From NCBI RefSeq assembly GCF_015277855.1, contig NZ_CP063812.1:2790001-2854000 (forward strand): a stretch of 64,000 nucleotides of DNA, read 5' to 3'. Positions 18,615 through 27,841 of this stretch are shown here, one piece after another. This stretch comes from Microbacterium cremeum (GTDB lineage: Bacteria > Actinomycetota > Actinomycetes > Actinomycetales > Microbacteriaceae). The translations under genes were made by a program, and so were the position numbers. Every line of letters begins with the position of its first letter. The first letter of the stretch is position 1. The notes under the pieces were generated by a model, which saw only the letters and a list, made by a program, of their open reading frames with translations, had not been told where the DNA came from and made no database searches.

Positions 18615-21600
18615 TCACGCGCCGGGTGCGTCGGCGGTCACGTGCCCCGCGCCCTCCACGGCGGGGACGGATGCCGCGGCCGCCGGCTCGACCGGCAGGG
18701 TGGGCGCGTCGACCAGGGGCAGCTGCACGGTGACCTGGCGGCCGGCCTGGACGAAGATGCCGCGCCCTTCGGGGAAGTCCGCGCGCTTGACCTTCGGGAA
18801 CGGCACCTTGAAGACCGCGTCGCCGTCGAACGCGTCGGGCTTGAGGATGATGCCCTTGCGGCCGCCCTTGAAGTCGCCGATGAGACCGAAGCCGCTGGTG
18901 ACCTGCGTGACGTCGGCATCGCCGATGAGGAGGTGCTCGCTGCGGTTCACCGCCTGGAAGAGCGCCTTGAGCGGGCGCTCGGCCGGCGAGTCCGCGAACT
19001 GCGGCACGTCCTCGATCACGATCATCAGGCGGGCCTGGAGGGACTCGTCGGCGACGAGCTCGGCGAGCTCGGTGGCGAGCTCCTTCGCGTCGTCGACGGT
19101 CGTGGCGCTGCGCATCCACGGCGCGAAGTCCTTCAGCTGCGAGCGGCGTCCGCCGAAGTGGAAGAGCTTCACCGCCGGGTCGAACCGCACCATCGAAGTG
19201 ATGAGCGCCTTCATCGCGTTCGTCTTGCCTGCCATCGGCGGCCCCGACACCACGAACGTGCCGACGGGGTCGAAGTCGCGGGCGGCGAGGGTGTCCTCGG
19301 CGATGCCGAGGGACGGGAACTCGCCGATGCGCTCCGGCAGCGACGTCCACGGCAGTCGCGTGGGGAGCGAGCCGATCTCATCGACCTCGCGCGCGCCGAG
19401 CGCGCGCAGCTCCTCGGCCCATTGCGTGAGCAGCTTCGTCTGCTCCGCGACGTTGGGCGTGCCTCCGAGCACCGCGATCTGCGTCTCGAAGCCGTCCACG
19501 ATCGCGCGGCCGGGGGCGGAACGCTCGTCGAGCACGTCCTTCGGGGCGTTGAGCAGCGCATAGGCGTTCTCATCCGACAGACGCAGGATGACGCGACGCG
19601 ACACGTTCGAGCTGACCGCGGTGGGCACCGAGCCCGAGCGGTCCGCGGTCGCCACGACGTGCACGCCGAGGGGCCGGCCCTCGCCGAGGATCCGCATGAA
19701 CGCCTGATAGAACGGCATCCGTGCGGTCGTGCTCTCCCATTCGGCACGGAACTGCGGGAGTCCGTCGAGGAGCAGGATGATGCGCGACTCGTCGCGTCCG
19801 GTCAGTTCGCGGTACTCCGCGACGCTGGACGCGTTGGCGGCGCTGAAGCGCTTGCCGCGGTCATCGAGCACGCGGCCGAGCGAGCGCATGATGCGCTGGA
19901 CGCGCTCGGCGTCGTCGCCGGGGATGATCGAGCCGACATGCGGCAGCACCTCGAGGCTCTTGAGCGAGCCCGACCCGAAGTCGAGGCCGTACACCGCGAC
20001 GTTCTCGGGCCGGCGGCCCATCCCGGCCGAGATCGCGACGGTGCGCAGCACGGTCGACTTGCCCGAGCCGCTGGTGCCGTAGACCAGCAGCGAACCGTCG
20101 CGGTCGGGCTCGAAGTAGACCGCCTCCTGCAGCTGGCGTTCCGGGATGTCGCTCTTGCCCAGCAGGATGGAGCCCGCCCTCCCCGCGCGCAGCGCCCGGA
20201 TGTCGACGGTCGTCTCGAGGTCGTCCAGCCACGGCCGGCGGGGCGCCGGGATGCTCGCCTGCTGCGCCGCCGCGATCAGGGTCGACACGATGCGCTTCTG
20301 GTCGTTGGGGCCGGGATCGACGTCGTGCGCGGCGTCGTCGCCCTTGTCGTCCAGCTCCCACCGCTGCACCGATCCGAACCGCAGCTCGGCGACGCTGACG
20401 TCGGCGGCCGGCGTCTCGTCGCTGCTCCAGCCGCCCGCGTACGCCGACTGGAACGGCACGAGGCGGCCGGGCCCGGTCTTGGCGATGCCGCGCCCCGGGA
20501 TGCCCGGATCGAACCGCGCGGCGACCGGGTCGTCCACGACATCCTTCGAATCCGATTCGTCGGCCATGCGCAGCGCGACGCGGAGGTTGGTGTTGGCGCG
20601 CAGATTGTCTTTGATGACGCCCGCGGGCCGCTGGGTGGCCATGATGAGGTGGATGCCGAGCGAGCGGCCGCGCTGTGCGATGTCGACGACGCCGTCGACG
20701 AACTCGGGCACCTCGCCGGCGAGCGCGGCGAACTCGTCGATGACGAGCACGAGGGCGGGAGGCGTGTCGGGGTCGCGCCGCTTCTCGAGCTCGAGCAGGT
20801 CCTTCGCCTTCTTGCGGTTGAAGAGGTGCTCGCGGTAGTGCAGTTCGGCGCGCAGGCTCGTCAGGGCCCGGCGCACGAGATGCGGGCTCAGGTCGGTCAC
20901 GAGCCCGACGCAGTGCGGCAGCTCGACGCAGTCGGCGAAGGCGGACCCGCCCTTGTAGTCGACGAAGAGGAAGGTCACGCGATCGGGGCTGTGCGCAGCC
21001 GCCATGCCCAGCACCCACGCCTGCAGGAACTCGGACTTGCCGGCACCTGTCGTACCGCCCACGAGCGCGTGCGGGCCCTGCGTGCGCAGGTCGAGCGTCA
21101 TCGCGTCGGCCGTGCCCTGGCCGACGATCGCGCGCAGGTTGCCCGACTTCTTCAGCCTCGGCAGCGTCGCGCCGGAGCGGTCGAGGATCGTGTTGTTCTC
21201 GCGCCAGCGTTCGATCGCGAACGAGGGTTCTGCGGCCATCTCGGCGCCGACGAGCGAGAGGAACATGACCGAGTTGGGGATGTCGGACGAGTCCTCGATG
21301 ACGGTGCTCGAGTCGGCGACGGGGGCCAGGCGCTTGGCGAGCACGGTCATGAGCTCGTTCGAGACGCCCTCGACGACCGTCTGCGGGTATTCGGCTCCGC
21401 TGCGCACCGTGCCCGCCTGGGCGGCCTGCAGTCCGCGAGAGACGTCGACGAAGCTGCGGCAGACCGCCGGGAGGGCTTCGACGACGGGGGCGACGAAGAT
21501 GCCGTAGACGCCCACGTCCGCGCCGCGCTCGAGCACCTGGGTGAGGCGGGCACGGTCGACCGGGGCATCGGAAGTGACGATCACGAGGACCGCGGTCTGG

Positions 21601-23195
21601 CCGGGGAAGGTGGCCTCCTCGGCGGCGCGACGCACGTCGGTGCCGTACCGCATCGGATCCCAGTCGTCGTCGAGCGGCAGCCGCGGTGACGACGCCGCCT
21701 TCGAGCGGCGCATGACGAGCTCTTCGAGGCCCGACAGCAGGGCGGCGCCGGTGGAGGCGGAGTCCGACAGCGGCATGTCGCGGAACGGGCTGCGTTCGCT
21801 GGTGGTGTGCGGGAGCCACTTGAGCCACTCCAGCTGGCGCGCCCACTGCGGCTCGGTGAGCGCGACGGCGACGAGCTCGTTGGGCGAGTGCAGGCCGAAC
21901 AGCTGCACGCTGAGCCCCCGGAGCGCGTCGGCGGCCTCGCGCGCCGGCCCGGCGACGCCGATGACGCCGACGCTCTGCAGCGACTCCAGCACCGGCACGC
22001 CGTCGATCATCCGGTACCGGTCGCGCAGGCGCTCGACGCGGTCGACGTACTCCTGGAGCGCGTCGGGGTTGTCGGACCGCTTGACGGTGGTGCGCGACGA
22101 CGCCTCGGAGGTGCCCAGGCGCACCGCGAGGAAGTTCCAGTGCTCCGGGCGCCTTGTCCACAGCATCGGACCGAGCCGCATCGCCTGCTCGAAGACGACC
22201 GCGACCGGCGGGACTTCGGCGTTGCGCACCTCGCGCTCGCGCGGGCGCTCGCGGTAGAGGGTCTCTTCGAGCTCCTCGAACGTGCGCTCGAAGACCTCGG
22301 CCTCCTTCTTCACGCGCTGGCCGACCTGCGTGCGCTGCGAGATGAAGTTGCCCAGCAGCATCAGCGGCGACAGCAGCACCACCAGCAGCGAGCGCGGCTG
22401 GCCGGTCATCGCGAAGATCGACACGCCGAGGATGATCGGCGCGACCAGCATCGGCCACGGGAAGAGCCGCGAGATCGGGTCCTTCGGCATCCGCGGCTCG
22501 GGCAGCTCCTCGCCGACGTAGCGCGGCTCGACGCGCGGGCTGCGGTTGAAGAGGAGCGAGCCGCCCCGCTCGAGCACCGGGTCGGGGTCGGCGGGCGCGT
22601 AGTCCTGCACCATCTGGACGACCAGCTCGGTGTCTCCGAGCATGAAGCGCTGGCCGGGGATCACGCGCAGGCGCTGCACGAGCCCGCCGTCGACGACGAT
22701 GCCGTTCGCGGAGTTCAGGTCGACGAGCTCCACCGTGCCGCCGACCTCGATGCGCGCGTGCCGCTTCGAGATCAGCGGGTCGTCGAGCACGATGTCGGCT
22801 CCGGCGGCTCGGCCGATCGTGAAGTGGCCGCGGGGCAGCTGGAACTCGCGGCCCGAGAAGGGGCCGGCGACGACGTACAGGATGGCGGCGGCCGGAGCCC
22901 CGGCGCGACGGGTCGAGACGTAGCCGGGCCCGAGGTTCACGATCGACGCGACGAAGCCCGAGCCGACGGGGGCGTCGCTGATGAGCATCTCGGGCTCGAG
23001 GAGCGTGAACGCCGCCGACGTCGGGGGCGCGACCCGCAGTGTGAGGACGTCCTCCGGGGTCGCCACGACGTCGTGCGCCGGATCGGCCTCGGCGATGCGC
23101 CGCGCCACGTCCTGCACGGTCGCGGTGGTGTCGGACGTGACGACGATGTCGGTGCGCTGGTCGTCGCGCCGCTGGAGCGTCAGTTTGAGTCTCAT
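18615..23195 (-). CDS. EccC/EssC-type FtsK/SpoIIIE ATPase with FHA domain, type VII secretion motor
   Basis: 1526 residues. The N-terminal ~80 residues look like a ubiquitin-like fold; an FHA domain follows (about 105-190, with FTIGRAAGADIVLDD and SKRHARIEV). Two membrane spans lie near 235-285. Three FtsK-like ATPase modules follow, with Walker A motifs [11 protein letters not shown] (near 713), GTSGSGKSTV (near 1041) and GPPMAGKTN (near 1321). This combination, a single polypeptide with FHA before the membrane spans, is closer to EssC of type VIIb systems than to mycobacterial EccC. It would drive export of the Esx proteins. The start is 27 nt after the RDD-FHA gene; ribosome site GAGGAACCCC is weak. 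Confidence 0.92.
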   Translation of the reverse strand: MRLKLTLQRRDDQRTDIVVTSDTTATVQDVARRIAEADPAHDVVATPEDVLTLRVAPPTSAAFTLLEPEMLISDAPVGSGFVASIVNLGPGYVSTRRAGAPAAAILYVVAGPFSGREFQLPRGHFTIGRAAGADIVLDDPLISKRHARIEVGGTVELVDLNSANGIVVDGGLVQRLRVIPGQRFMLGDTELVVQMVQDYAPADPDPVLERGGSLLFNRSPRVEPRYVGEELPEPRMPKDPISRLFPWPMLVAPIILGVSIFAMTGQPRSLLVVLLSPLMLLGNFISQRTQVGQRVKKEAEVFERTFEELEETLYRERPREREVRNAEVPPVAVVFEQAMRLGPMLWTRRPEHWNFLAVRLGTSEASSRTTVKRSDNPDALQEYVDRVERLRDRYRMIDGVPVLESLQSVGVIGVAGPAREAADALRGLSVQLFGLHSPNELVAVALTEPQWARQLEWLKWLPHTTSERSPFRDMPLSDSASTGAALLSGLEELVMRRSKAASSPRLPLDDDWDPMRYGTDVRRAAEEATFPGQTAVLVIVTSDAPVDRARLTQVLERGADVGVYGIFVAPVVEALPAVCRSFVDVSRGLQAAQAGTVRSGAEYPQTVVEGVSNELMTVLAKRLAPVADSSTVIEDSSDIPNSVMFLSLVGAEMAAEPSFAIERWRENNTILDRSGATLPRLKKSGNLRAIVGQGTADAMTLDLRTQGPHALVGGTTGAGKSEFLQAWVLGMAAAHSPDRVTFLFVDYKGGSAFADCVELPHCVGLVTDLSPHLVRRALTSLRAELHYREHLFNRKKAKDLLELEKRRDPDTPPALVLVIDEFAALAGEVPEFVDGVVDIAQRGRSLGIHLIMATQRPAGVIKDNLRANTNLRVALRMADESDSKDVVDDPVAARFDPGIPGRGIAKTGPGRLVPFQSAYAGGWSSDETPAADVSVAELRFGSVQRWELDDKGDDAAHDVDPGPNDQKRIVSTLIAAAQQASIPAPRRPWLDDLETTVDIRALRAGRAGSILLGKSDIPERQLQEAVYFEPDRDGSLLVYGTSGSGKSTVLRTVAISAGMGRRPENVAVYGLDFGSGSLKSLEVLPHVGSIIPGDDAERVQRIMRSLGRVLDDRGKRFSAANASSVAEYRELTGRDESRIILLLDGLPQFRAEWESTTARMPFYQAFMRILGEGRPLGVHVVATADRSGSVPTAVSSNVSRRVILRLSDENAYALLNAPKDVLDERSAPGRAIVDGFETQIAVLGGTPNVAEQTKLLTQWAEELRALGAREVDEIGSLPTRLPWTSLPERIGEFPSLGIAEDTLAARDFDPVGTFVVSGPPMAGKTNAMKALITSMVRFDPAVKLFHFGGRRSQLKDFAPWMRSATTVDDAKELATELAELVADESLQARLMIVIEDVPQFADSPAERPLKALFQAVNRSEHLLIGDADVTQVTSGFGLIGDFKGGRKGIILKPDAFDGDAVFKVPFPKVKRADFPEGRGIFVQAGRQVTVQLPLVDAPTLPVEPAAAASVPAVEGAGHVTADAPGA

Positions 23196-23222
23196 CAGGG
23201 GTTCCTCGTGCGGATGCCGGCG

Positions 23223-24671
23223 TCAGCCGATGCGGAGGCGGGCGTGGCGGTCTCCGAGCCGAATCGTATCGTCGTCGCGCAGGGCGACCTGTTCGCGCGG
23301 GGTGAGCGGGTGCTCGACGCCCTTCCGGACGATCGCGGTGCCGTTGGTCGAGCCGAGGTCGATCGCGACGAGGTCGGCGCCGGCCCGGATCACCGCGAGA
23401 TGCGTCTTCGAGACCGACATGGACGGGTCCGCGAGGGCGACCGGAACGAGGCGCGGGTCGCCGGGCGAGGACGCCGGATCGCGACCGATCAGGATGCCGC
23501 TGCCGCGGATCTCGATGACGCCACCGTCGTCGAGCGTCAGCGTCGCGGACGCCTCGCGCACCGGGGGCGTCGGCACCGCGGGCGCCGGCACCGAGGGCGC
23601 CTGCCTCGACGGCGCGGCGGCCGCACGCGCGGCGGGCGAAGGCGCGGGGACGGGTGCCGGGGAGGGCCGAGGGCCGCCCGCGGGAGCGGCGGGCTCGGCG
23701 TCCGGCATCAGCCGCGGCGGCACCCACGCGGCGCCCCCGGCGGCCGGTGCGGCCGCGGGGCCCGCCTGCGGGACCGGGGAGGGCTGCGGGGCCGCGGCAT
23801 CCGCCGCCGGCGGCGACCACGCCGGGACGCCCGCGACGGACGGCCCGGCCTCCGGACTCGCCTGGGCCGGCGCGAGCCCGGCACCGGTGAGCGGGATGTC
23901 GGGGCGCGCCTCGTCGGCCGCAGCGCCGTCTGCGCGCAGGGCGCCGAGCACGCCCCCGCTGCTGCGGGAGGTCGGGATGTACGCCGCCGCAGCGGACTGC
24001 TCGCCGACGGGCGTGGCCAGCGACGGCAGCTCGCTGCGGTCGTCCTGCAGGTCGGTCGCGACCGTCTTGCGGGCGATGCGCATGCGCTTGACGTCATACG
24101 GGTTCAGGCCGCGGCGGACGTCGACGAACCACGTCGCTGCCGCGAGGTCGGGCCAGCCGCGCCCTCGGCGTTCGCCGTCGAAGAACGGCGAGAGGGCGAT
24201 CACCAGCACCGGACCGACCAGCGGCACCGCGAAGCTCCCCCACAGCACGAGCGCGCGCACCACGGCGCCCCGCCAGAAGCCGGGGCGCTCGAGGGTACGC
24301 ACGTTGACCGAGCGCAGTCCGGTGATGGCCTTGCCGAGGGTGACGCCGCGGCGCCCGTGGAGCGCGAGCTGCGTCATGACGTACGCGGTCGTCAGGACGG
24401 TGGACACCGCTGCGCAGATCACGATGAGCAGGAGGCCGCCGCTCGTGGGCTGCGCGCCGGACGCGGTGAGCGCGACCAGGCCCGGGAGCGCGACGAGGAG
24501 CATCGGCAGCTGCAGCACGACGTACACCGCGGCCTCGATCGTCGCCGCGAGCGCACGACGGCCGAACGGCGCGGGCACGAGCCCGAGCGACGCGGCGTAC
24601 TCGGGCCGCGCGCGCCCCCGTTCATCGAGACCCTCGATGCTTCGGGACGCCTCGTCTATCTCCCAGATCAC
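23223..24671 (-). CDS. RDD membrane protein with C-terminal FHA domain, first gene of the type VII operon
   Basis: 482 residues in three parts: an RDD-type membrane domain (about 30-190, with spans around VVLQLPMLLVALPGLVAL, LLIVICAAVSTVLTTAYV and SFAVPLVGPVLVIAL), a long Pro/Ala-rich linker (about 225-375) that is surely disordered, and an FHA domain (about 385-482) with GSGILIGRDP and SVSKTHLAVI plus the conserved STNGT. FHA domains bind phosphothreonine, so this protein and the FHA-bearing ATPase may respond to a Ser/Thr kinase. No kinase or phosphatase gene is in the window. Confidence 0.85.
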   Translation of the reverse strand: MIWEIDEASRSIEGLDERGRARPEYAASLGLVPAPFGRRALAATIEAAVYVVLQLPMLLVALPGLVALTASGAQPTSGGLLLIVICAAVSTVLTTAYVMTQLALHGRRGVTLGKAITGLRSVNVRTLERPGFWRGAVVRALVLWGSFAVPLVGPVLVIALSPFFDGERRGRGWPDLAAATWFVDVRRGLNPYDVKRMRIARKTVATDLQDDRSELPSLATPVGEQSAAAAYIPTSRSSGGVLGALRADGAAADEARPDIPLTGAGLAPAQASPEAGPSVAGVPAWSPPAADAAAPQPSPVPQAGPAAAPAAGGAAWVPPRLMPDAEPAAPAGGPRPSPAPVPAPSPAARAAAAPSRQAPSVPAPAVPTPPVREASATLTLDDGGVIEIRGSGILIGRDPASSPGDPRLVPVALADPSMSVSKTHLAVIRAGADLVAIDLGSTNGTAIVRKGVEHPLTPREQVALRDDDTIRLGDRHARLRIG

Positions 24672-24737
24672 CGATCCTCCTGATGCCGACTCCGGATCGA
24701 CCCTAACGCGGGCCGCGCCCGCGGCCGTCGTCGGGGA

Positions 24738-26342
24738 TCAGTGGAAGAAGTGCCGCTCGCCCGTGAAGAACATCGTCACGTTCGCCTCCTGCGCCGCCGC
24801 GATGACCTCGTCGTCGCGCACCGAGCCGCCGGGCTGGATGATCGCCCGGATGCCCGCGTCGATCAGGATCTGCGGTCCATCCGCGAACGGGAAGAAGGCA
24901 TCGGACGCCGCGACCGAGCCGGCGGCGCGGTCTCCGGCCCGCTCGACGGCGAGCCGGCACGAGTCGACGCGGTTGACCTGCCCCATGCCGATGCCGACCG
25001 TGGCGGAGTTCTTTGCGAGCACGATGGCGTTGGACTTGACGGCGCGGCACGACTTCCAGGCGAAGATGAGGTTGGTCATGTCTTCGTCGGCCGGGCGCTC
25101 CCCCGACACGAGCTGCCAGTCGCGCGCGACCGATTCGATGTCGTCGGGGAACCGGTCGGCGTCCTGCAGCAGCAGGCCGCCCGACACCAGGCGCACGTCC
25201 ATGCGCTCCTGCTGCCAGTCGGCGGGCAGCTGCAGCAGACGCAGGTTCTTCTTGGCCTTGAACACCTCGAGGGCGGCCGGCTCGAAGTCGGGCGCGACGA
25301 TCACCTCGGTGAAGATGTCCTTGAGGTTCTCGGCCATCTTCAGGGTCACGGTGCCGTTGGCGGCGATCACGCCGCCGTAGGCCGACACCGGGTCGCACTC
25401 GTGTGCGCGCAGGTGCGCGCTGGCGATCGGGTCGAGCGCGTTCGGAGCGGTGACGGCGATGCCGCAGGGGTTCGCGTGCTTGATGATCGCGACGGCGGGC
25501 TTGACCATGTCGAATGCGGCCCGCAGGGCGGCATCCGCATCGACGTAGTTGTTGTACGACATCTCCTTGCCCTGCAGCTGCGTGGCCTGGGCGATGCCGT
25601 GACCGCCGCTGCGCGTGTAGATCGCGGCGCGCTGGTGCGAGTTCTCGCCGTAGCGCAGCGTCGAGAGCCGCTCGGCCTTGATCGTGAGGTGCGCGGGCAG
25701 GACCTCCTCGGTGAGGGTGCCCTCCGCGAACCATGTGGCGACGGCGCGGTCGTACTCCGCGGTGTGGGCGAAGGCGCGCGCCGCGAGCTCGCGGCGCTGC
25801 ACGAGGCTGGTGCCGCCGGCGGCGATGGCCTCGATCACAGCGGGATAGGACGAGGGCGACACCACGATCGCGACGTTGGCGTAGTTCTTCGCGGACGCGC
25901 GCACCATGGCGGGCCCGCCGATGTCGATCTGCTCGACGACGTCGTCGCCGGCGGCGCCCGACCGCACCGTCTCGACGAACGGGTACAGGTTCACGACGAC
26001 GAGCTCGAACGGCGCGATCTCGAGCTCGTCGAGCTGGCGCTCGTGGTCGGCGAGGCGGAGGTCGGCGAGGAGTCCGGCGTGGACGCTCGGGTGCAGCGTC
26101 TTCACGCGGCCGTCGAGGGACTCGGGGAAGCCGGTCACGCTGGCGACATCGGTGACCTCGTACCCGGCTTCGCGCAGCAGGCTCGCCGAACCGCCCGTCG
26201 ACACGATCTCGACGCCGGCGGCCGAGAGAGCCTCGGCGAGGCGGAGCAGGTCGGTCTTGTCGCTCACCGACACCAAGGCACGGCGGATCGGCACGACGTC
26301 GCGGGGGCGGTAGAGGGCGGGGTCGTGGCTCGGGCCGGCCAT
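24738..26342 (-). CDS. purH: Bifunctional AICAR formyltransferase / IMP cyclohydrolase
   Basis: Last two steps of de novo IMP synthesis, cytoplasmic. 534 residues from the ATG at 26342, which has AGGAG 9 nt upstream. The N-terminal MGS-like cyclohydrolase domain shows [10 protein letters not shown] and [12 protein letters not shown]; the C-terminal formyltransferase domain shows [11 protein letters not shown] and ends in [10 protein letters not shown]. It follows purN with a 31-nt gap, so the two are one operon, as in many actinobacteria. Confidence 0.98.
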   Translation of the reverse strand: MAGPSHDPALYRPRDVVPIRRALVSVSDKTDLLRLAEALSAAGVEIVSTGGSASLLREAGYEVTDVASVTGFPESLDGRVKTLHPSVHAGLLADLRLADHERQLDELEIAPFELVVVNLYPFVETVRSGAAGDDVVEQIDIGGPAMVRASAKNYANVAIVVSPSSYPAVIEAIAAGGTSLVQRRELAARAFAHTAEYDRAVATWFAEGTLTEEVLPAHLTIKAERLSTLRYGENSHQRAAIYTRSGGHGIAQATQLQGKEMSYNNYVDADAALRAAFDMVKPAVAIIKHANPCGIAVTAPNALDPIASAHLRAHECDPVSAYGGVIAANGTVTLKMAENLKDIFTEVIVAPDFEPAALEVFKAKKNLRLLQLPADWQQERMDVRLVSGGLLLQDADRFPDDIESVARDWQLVSGERPADEDMTNLIFAWKSCRAVKSNAIVLAKNSATVGIGMGQVNRVDSCRLAVERAGDRAAGSVAASDAFFPFADGPQILIDAGIRAIIQPGGSVRDDEVIAAAQEANVTMFFTGERHFFH

Positions 26343-26373
26343 GGCGTATCTCCTCGGTGGGGATGGGTGGCGG

Positions 26374-26976
26374 TCAGGGGGTCGCGGCGGCCGCGACCTG
26401 CGCGAGGTCGAGCTCGCCGGTGGCGACCCGGCGCACCACGTCGATGAGCAGGCGGCGCTCGACGGGCTTGATGCGCTCGTGGAGGGTGTGCTCGTCGTCG
26501 CCCGGCAGCACCGGGACGCGCTCCTGCGCGAGGATCGGCCCCGAGTCCACGCCGTTGTCGACGATGATGACGCTGGCACCGGTCTGCGCGACGCCCGCAG
26601 CGAGCGCGTCGCGGACGCCGTGGGCTCCGGGGAACTCCGGCAGGTACGCGGGGTGCGTGTTGAGGATGCGCGGCGACCACTCGTCGACGAGCCCGGACGG
26701 CAGCAGGCGCATGAGTCCGCTCAGCACCACGAGATCCGGCCGCCAGACGGCGAGGTGCTCGCCGAGCTCGTGGCCCCAGTCGTCGCGGCTGTCGAACTGC
26801 ACGAACGGGACCATGAACGTGGGGATGCCGAACTCCTCGGCATGCGCGAAGCCCTCGGCCTCGCGATCGGCGCCGACGACGACCACGCGGGCGGGGAATC
26901 CGGGGTCGGCAGCCGCCTCGAGCAGGGCGCGCAGGTTCGACCCTGCGCCCGAGATGAGGACGGCGACCGTGAGCAC
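26374..26976 (-). CDS. purN: Phosphoribosylglycinamide formyltransferase
   Basis: Third step of purine synthesis, transferring formyl from 10-formyl-THF to GAR. 200 residues with [12 protein letters not shown] at the N-terminus and the catalytic Asn-His-Asp set in [17 protein letters not shown] and [16 protein letters not shown] start; TAAGCT as a -10 box lies 6 nt upstream, so the purN-purH mRNA is probably leaderless. Confidence 0.97.
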   Translation of the reverse strand: MLTVAVLISGAGSNLRALLEAAADPGFPARVVVVGADREAEGFAHAEEFGIPTFMVPFVQFDSRDDWGHELGEHLAVWRPDLVVLSGLMRLLPSGLVDEWSPRILNTHPAYLPEFPGAHGVRDALAAGVAQTGASVIIVDNGVDSGPILAQERVPVLPGDDEHTLHERIKPVERRLLIDVVRRVATGELDLAQVAAAATP

Positions 26977-27050
26977 CCACTCAGCTTACTTACCCGGCAA
27001 CGATCCCTCGCGCCGGTCGCCGCCGGGCGGAGCGGGCGCCGGCGCGGCAG

Positions 27051-27713
27051 TCACGGCGAAGGGGAAGGCGACGGCAGGAACTGCGGGTCGTCCGGCGTGA
27101 TGCCGAAGAAAAGCGGATCCGACGGCGACTCCTCCCGCGGAAGGTACCCCTTCGCAAGCTGGGCGTCACCGAAGAGCATGTCGCCGAGTTCGAAGTGATC
27201 GCCGGGGTGGCACGCCGTGTCGGCGACCACCAGCACGTTGCCGTTGTTCACGAACGTCACCGTGAGGAACGAGAACAGCCCCTGCTCCCGGACGATGACG
27301 TCGCGCGAGACCACCTCGCTCGATCCGGCGTCCATCCCCTCCACCTGGTACCCGCCGTCGGTGAGATAGTCGGCGGCGTCCTCCCGCAGCCGGTCGAGCT
27401 CAGCCGGGTCCACCGCCGTGGCGCGGCTCAGGCTGAAGTTCCAGCCGTCGCCGCATCCGCCGCCGGAGGGCACCATCCCGTAGGCCCCGCTGTCGCGCAC
27501 CTCCCAGGGGCCGTCGTGGATCACGGCGAGCAGGCCGTTGACGAATTCGCGGTACTCGAAGTACACCTCTTCCGACTGCGCGTAGAGCTCGTCTCCGGTC
27601 GGATCGGCCACCGGGCCACCTCCGCATCCCGTCAGGATCGACGCTGCGAGCACCGTCGTCGCAGCGAGCGCAGCTTTCGCGCGGAATCGCGCCCGCGCCG
27701 ACCTTGTGGTCAC
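27051..27713 (-). CDS. Lipoprotein of unknown function
   Basis: 220 residues. Arg-rich n-region, hydrophobic stretch AALAATTVLAASI and lipobox LTGC give a lipid-anchored protein at about Cys30. The mature part has three further cysteines (GGGCGDGW and DTACHPGD), which may form disulphides, and a Pro/Ser tail. No domain recognised. The GTG start overlaps the stop of an orphan coding tail (GTGA), as if a larger upstream gene was once coupled to it. Similar lipoproteins elsewhere sit beside alpha/beta-hydrolase genes, which fits that remnant. Confidence 0.8.
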   Translation of the reverse strand: MTTRSARARFRAKAALAATTVLAASILTGCGGGPVADPTGDELYAQSEEVYFEYREFVNGLLAVIHDGPWEVRDSGAYGMVPSGGGCGDGWNFSLSRATAVDPAELDRLREDAADYLTDGGYQVEGMDAGSSEVVSRDVIVREQGLFSFLTVTFVNNGNVLVVADTACHPGDHFELGDMLFGDAQLAKGYLPREESPSDPLFFGITPDDPQFLPSPSPSP

Positions 27714-27841
27714 GGCAGCACCTCTCCGTTGGCGACGATGTGCGCAATGTTACGGAACGACTCCGAGTCCCGCGAAAGGTACCCGTTGTCCTTCTCCCAC
27801 CAGCCCCACACGGTGTTGCCGCCGTCGTGGCCGGCGCGGGC
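27710..27841 (-). pseudogene. Orphan C-terminal tail of a lost gene (alpha/beta-hydrolase-like)
   Basis: The frame directly upstream of and overlapping the lipoprotein start encodes 43 sense codons with no usable start: it contains GHDGGNTVWGWWEKDNGYLS and then SESFRNIAHIVANGEVLP before TGA. It is bounded on the 5' side by the stop codon of the DUF6350 gene. The His in GHDG and the ending resemble the C-terminus of DUF1023-like alpha/beta hydrolases often found next to such lipoproteins. A deletion that removed the 5' part of the gene explains the layout. Confidence 0.6.

Noticed and set aside
21807..24683. 958-codon open frame opposite the type VII ATPase and RDD-FHA genes
   Set aside because: Shadow of the true genes: low-complexity Arg/Glu/Leu translation, no ribosome site, and both real proteins show clear domains.
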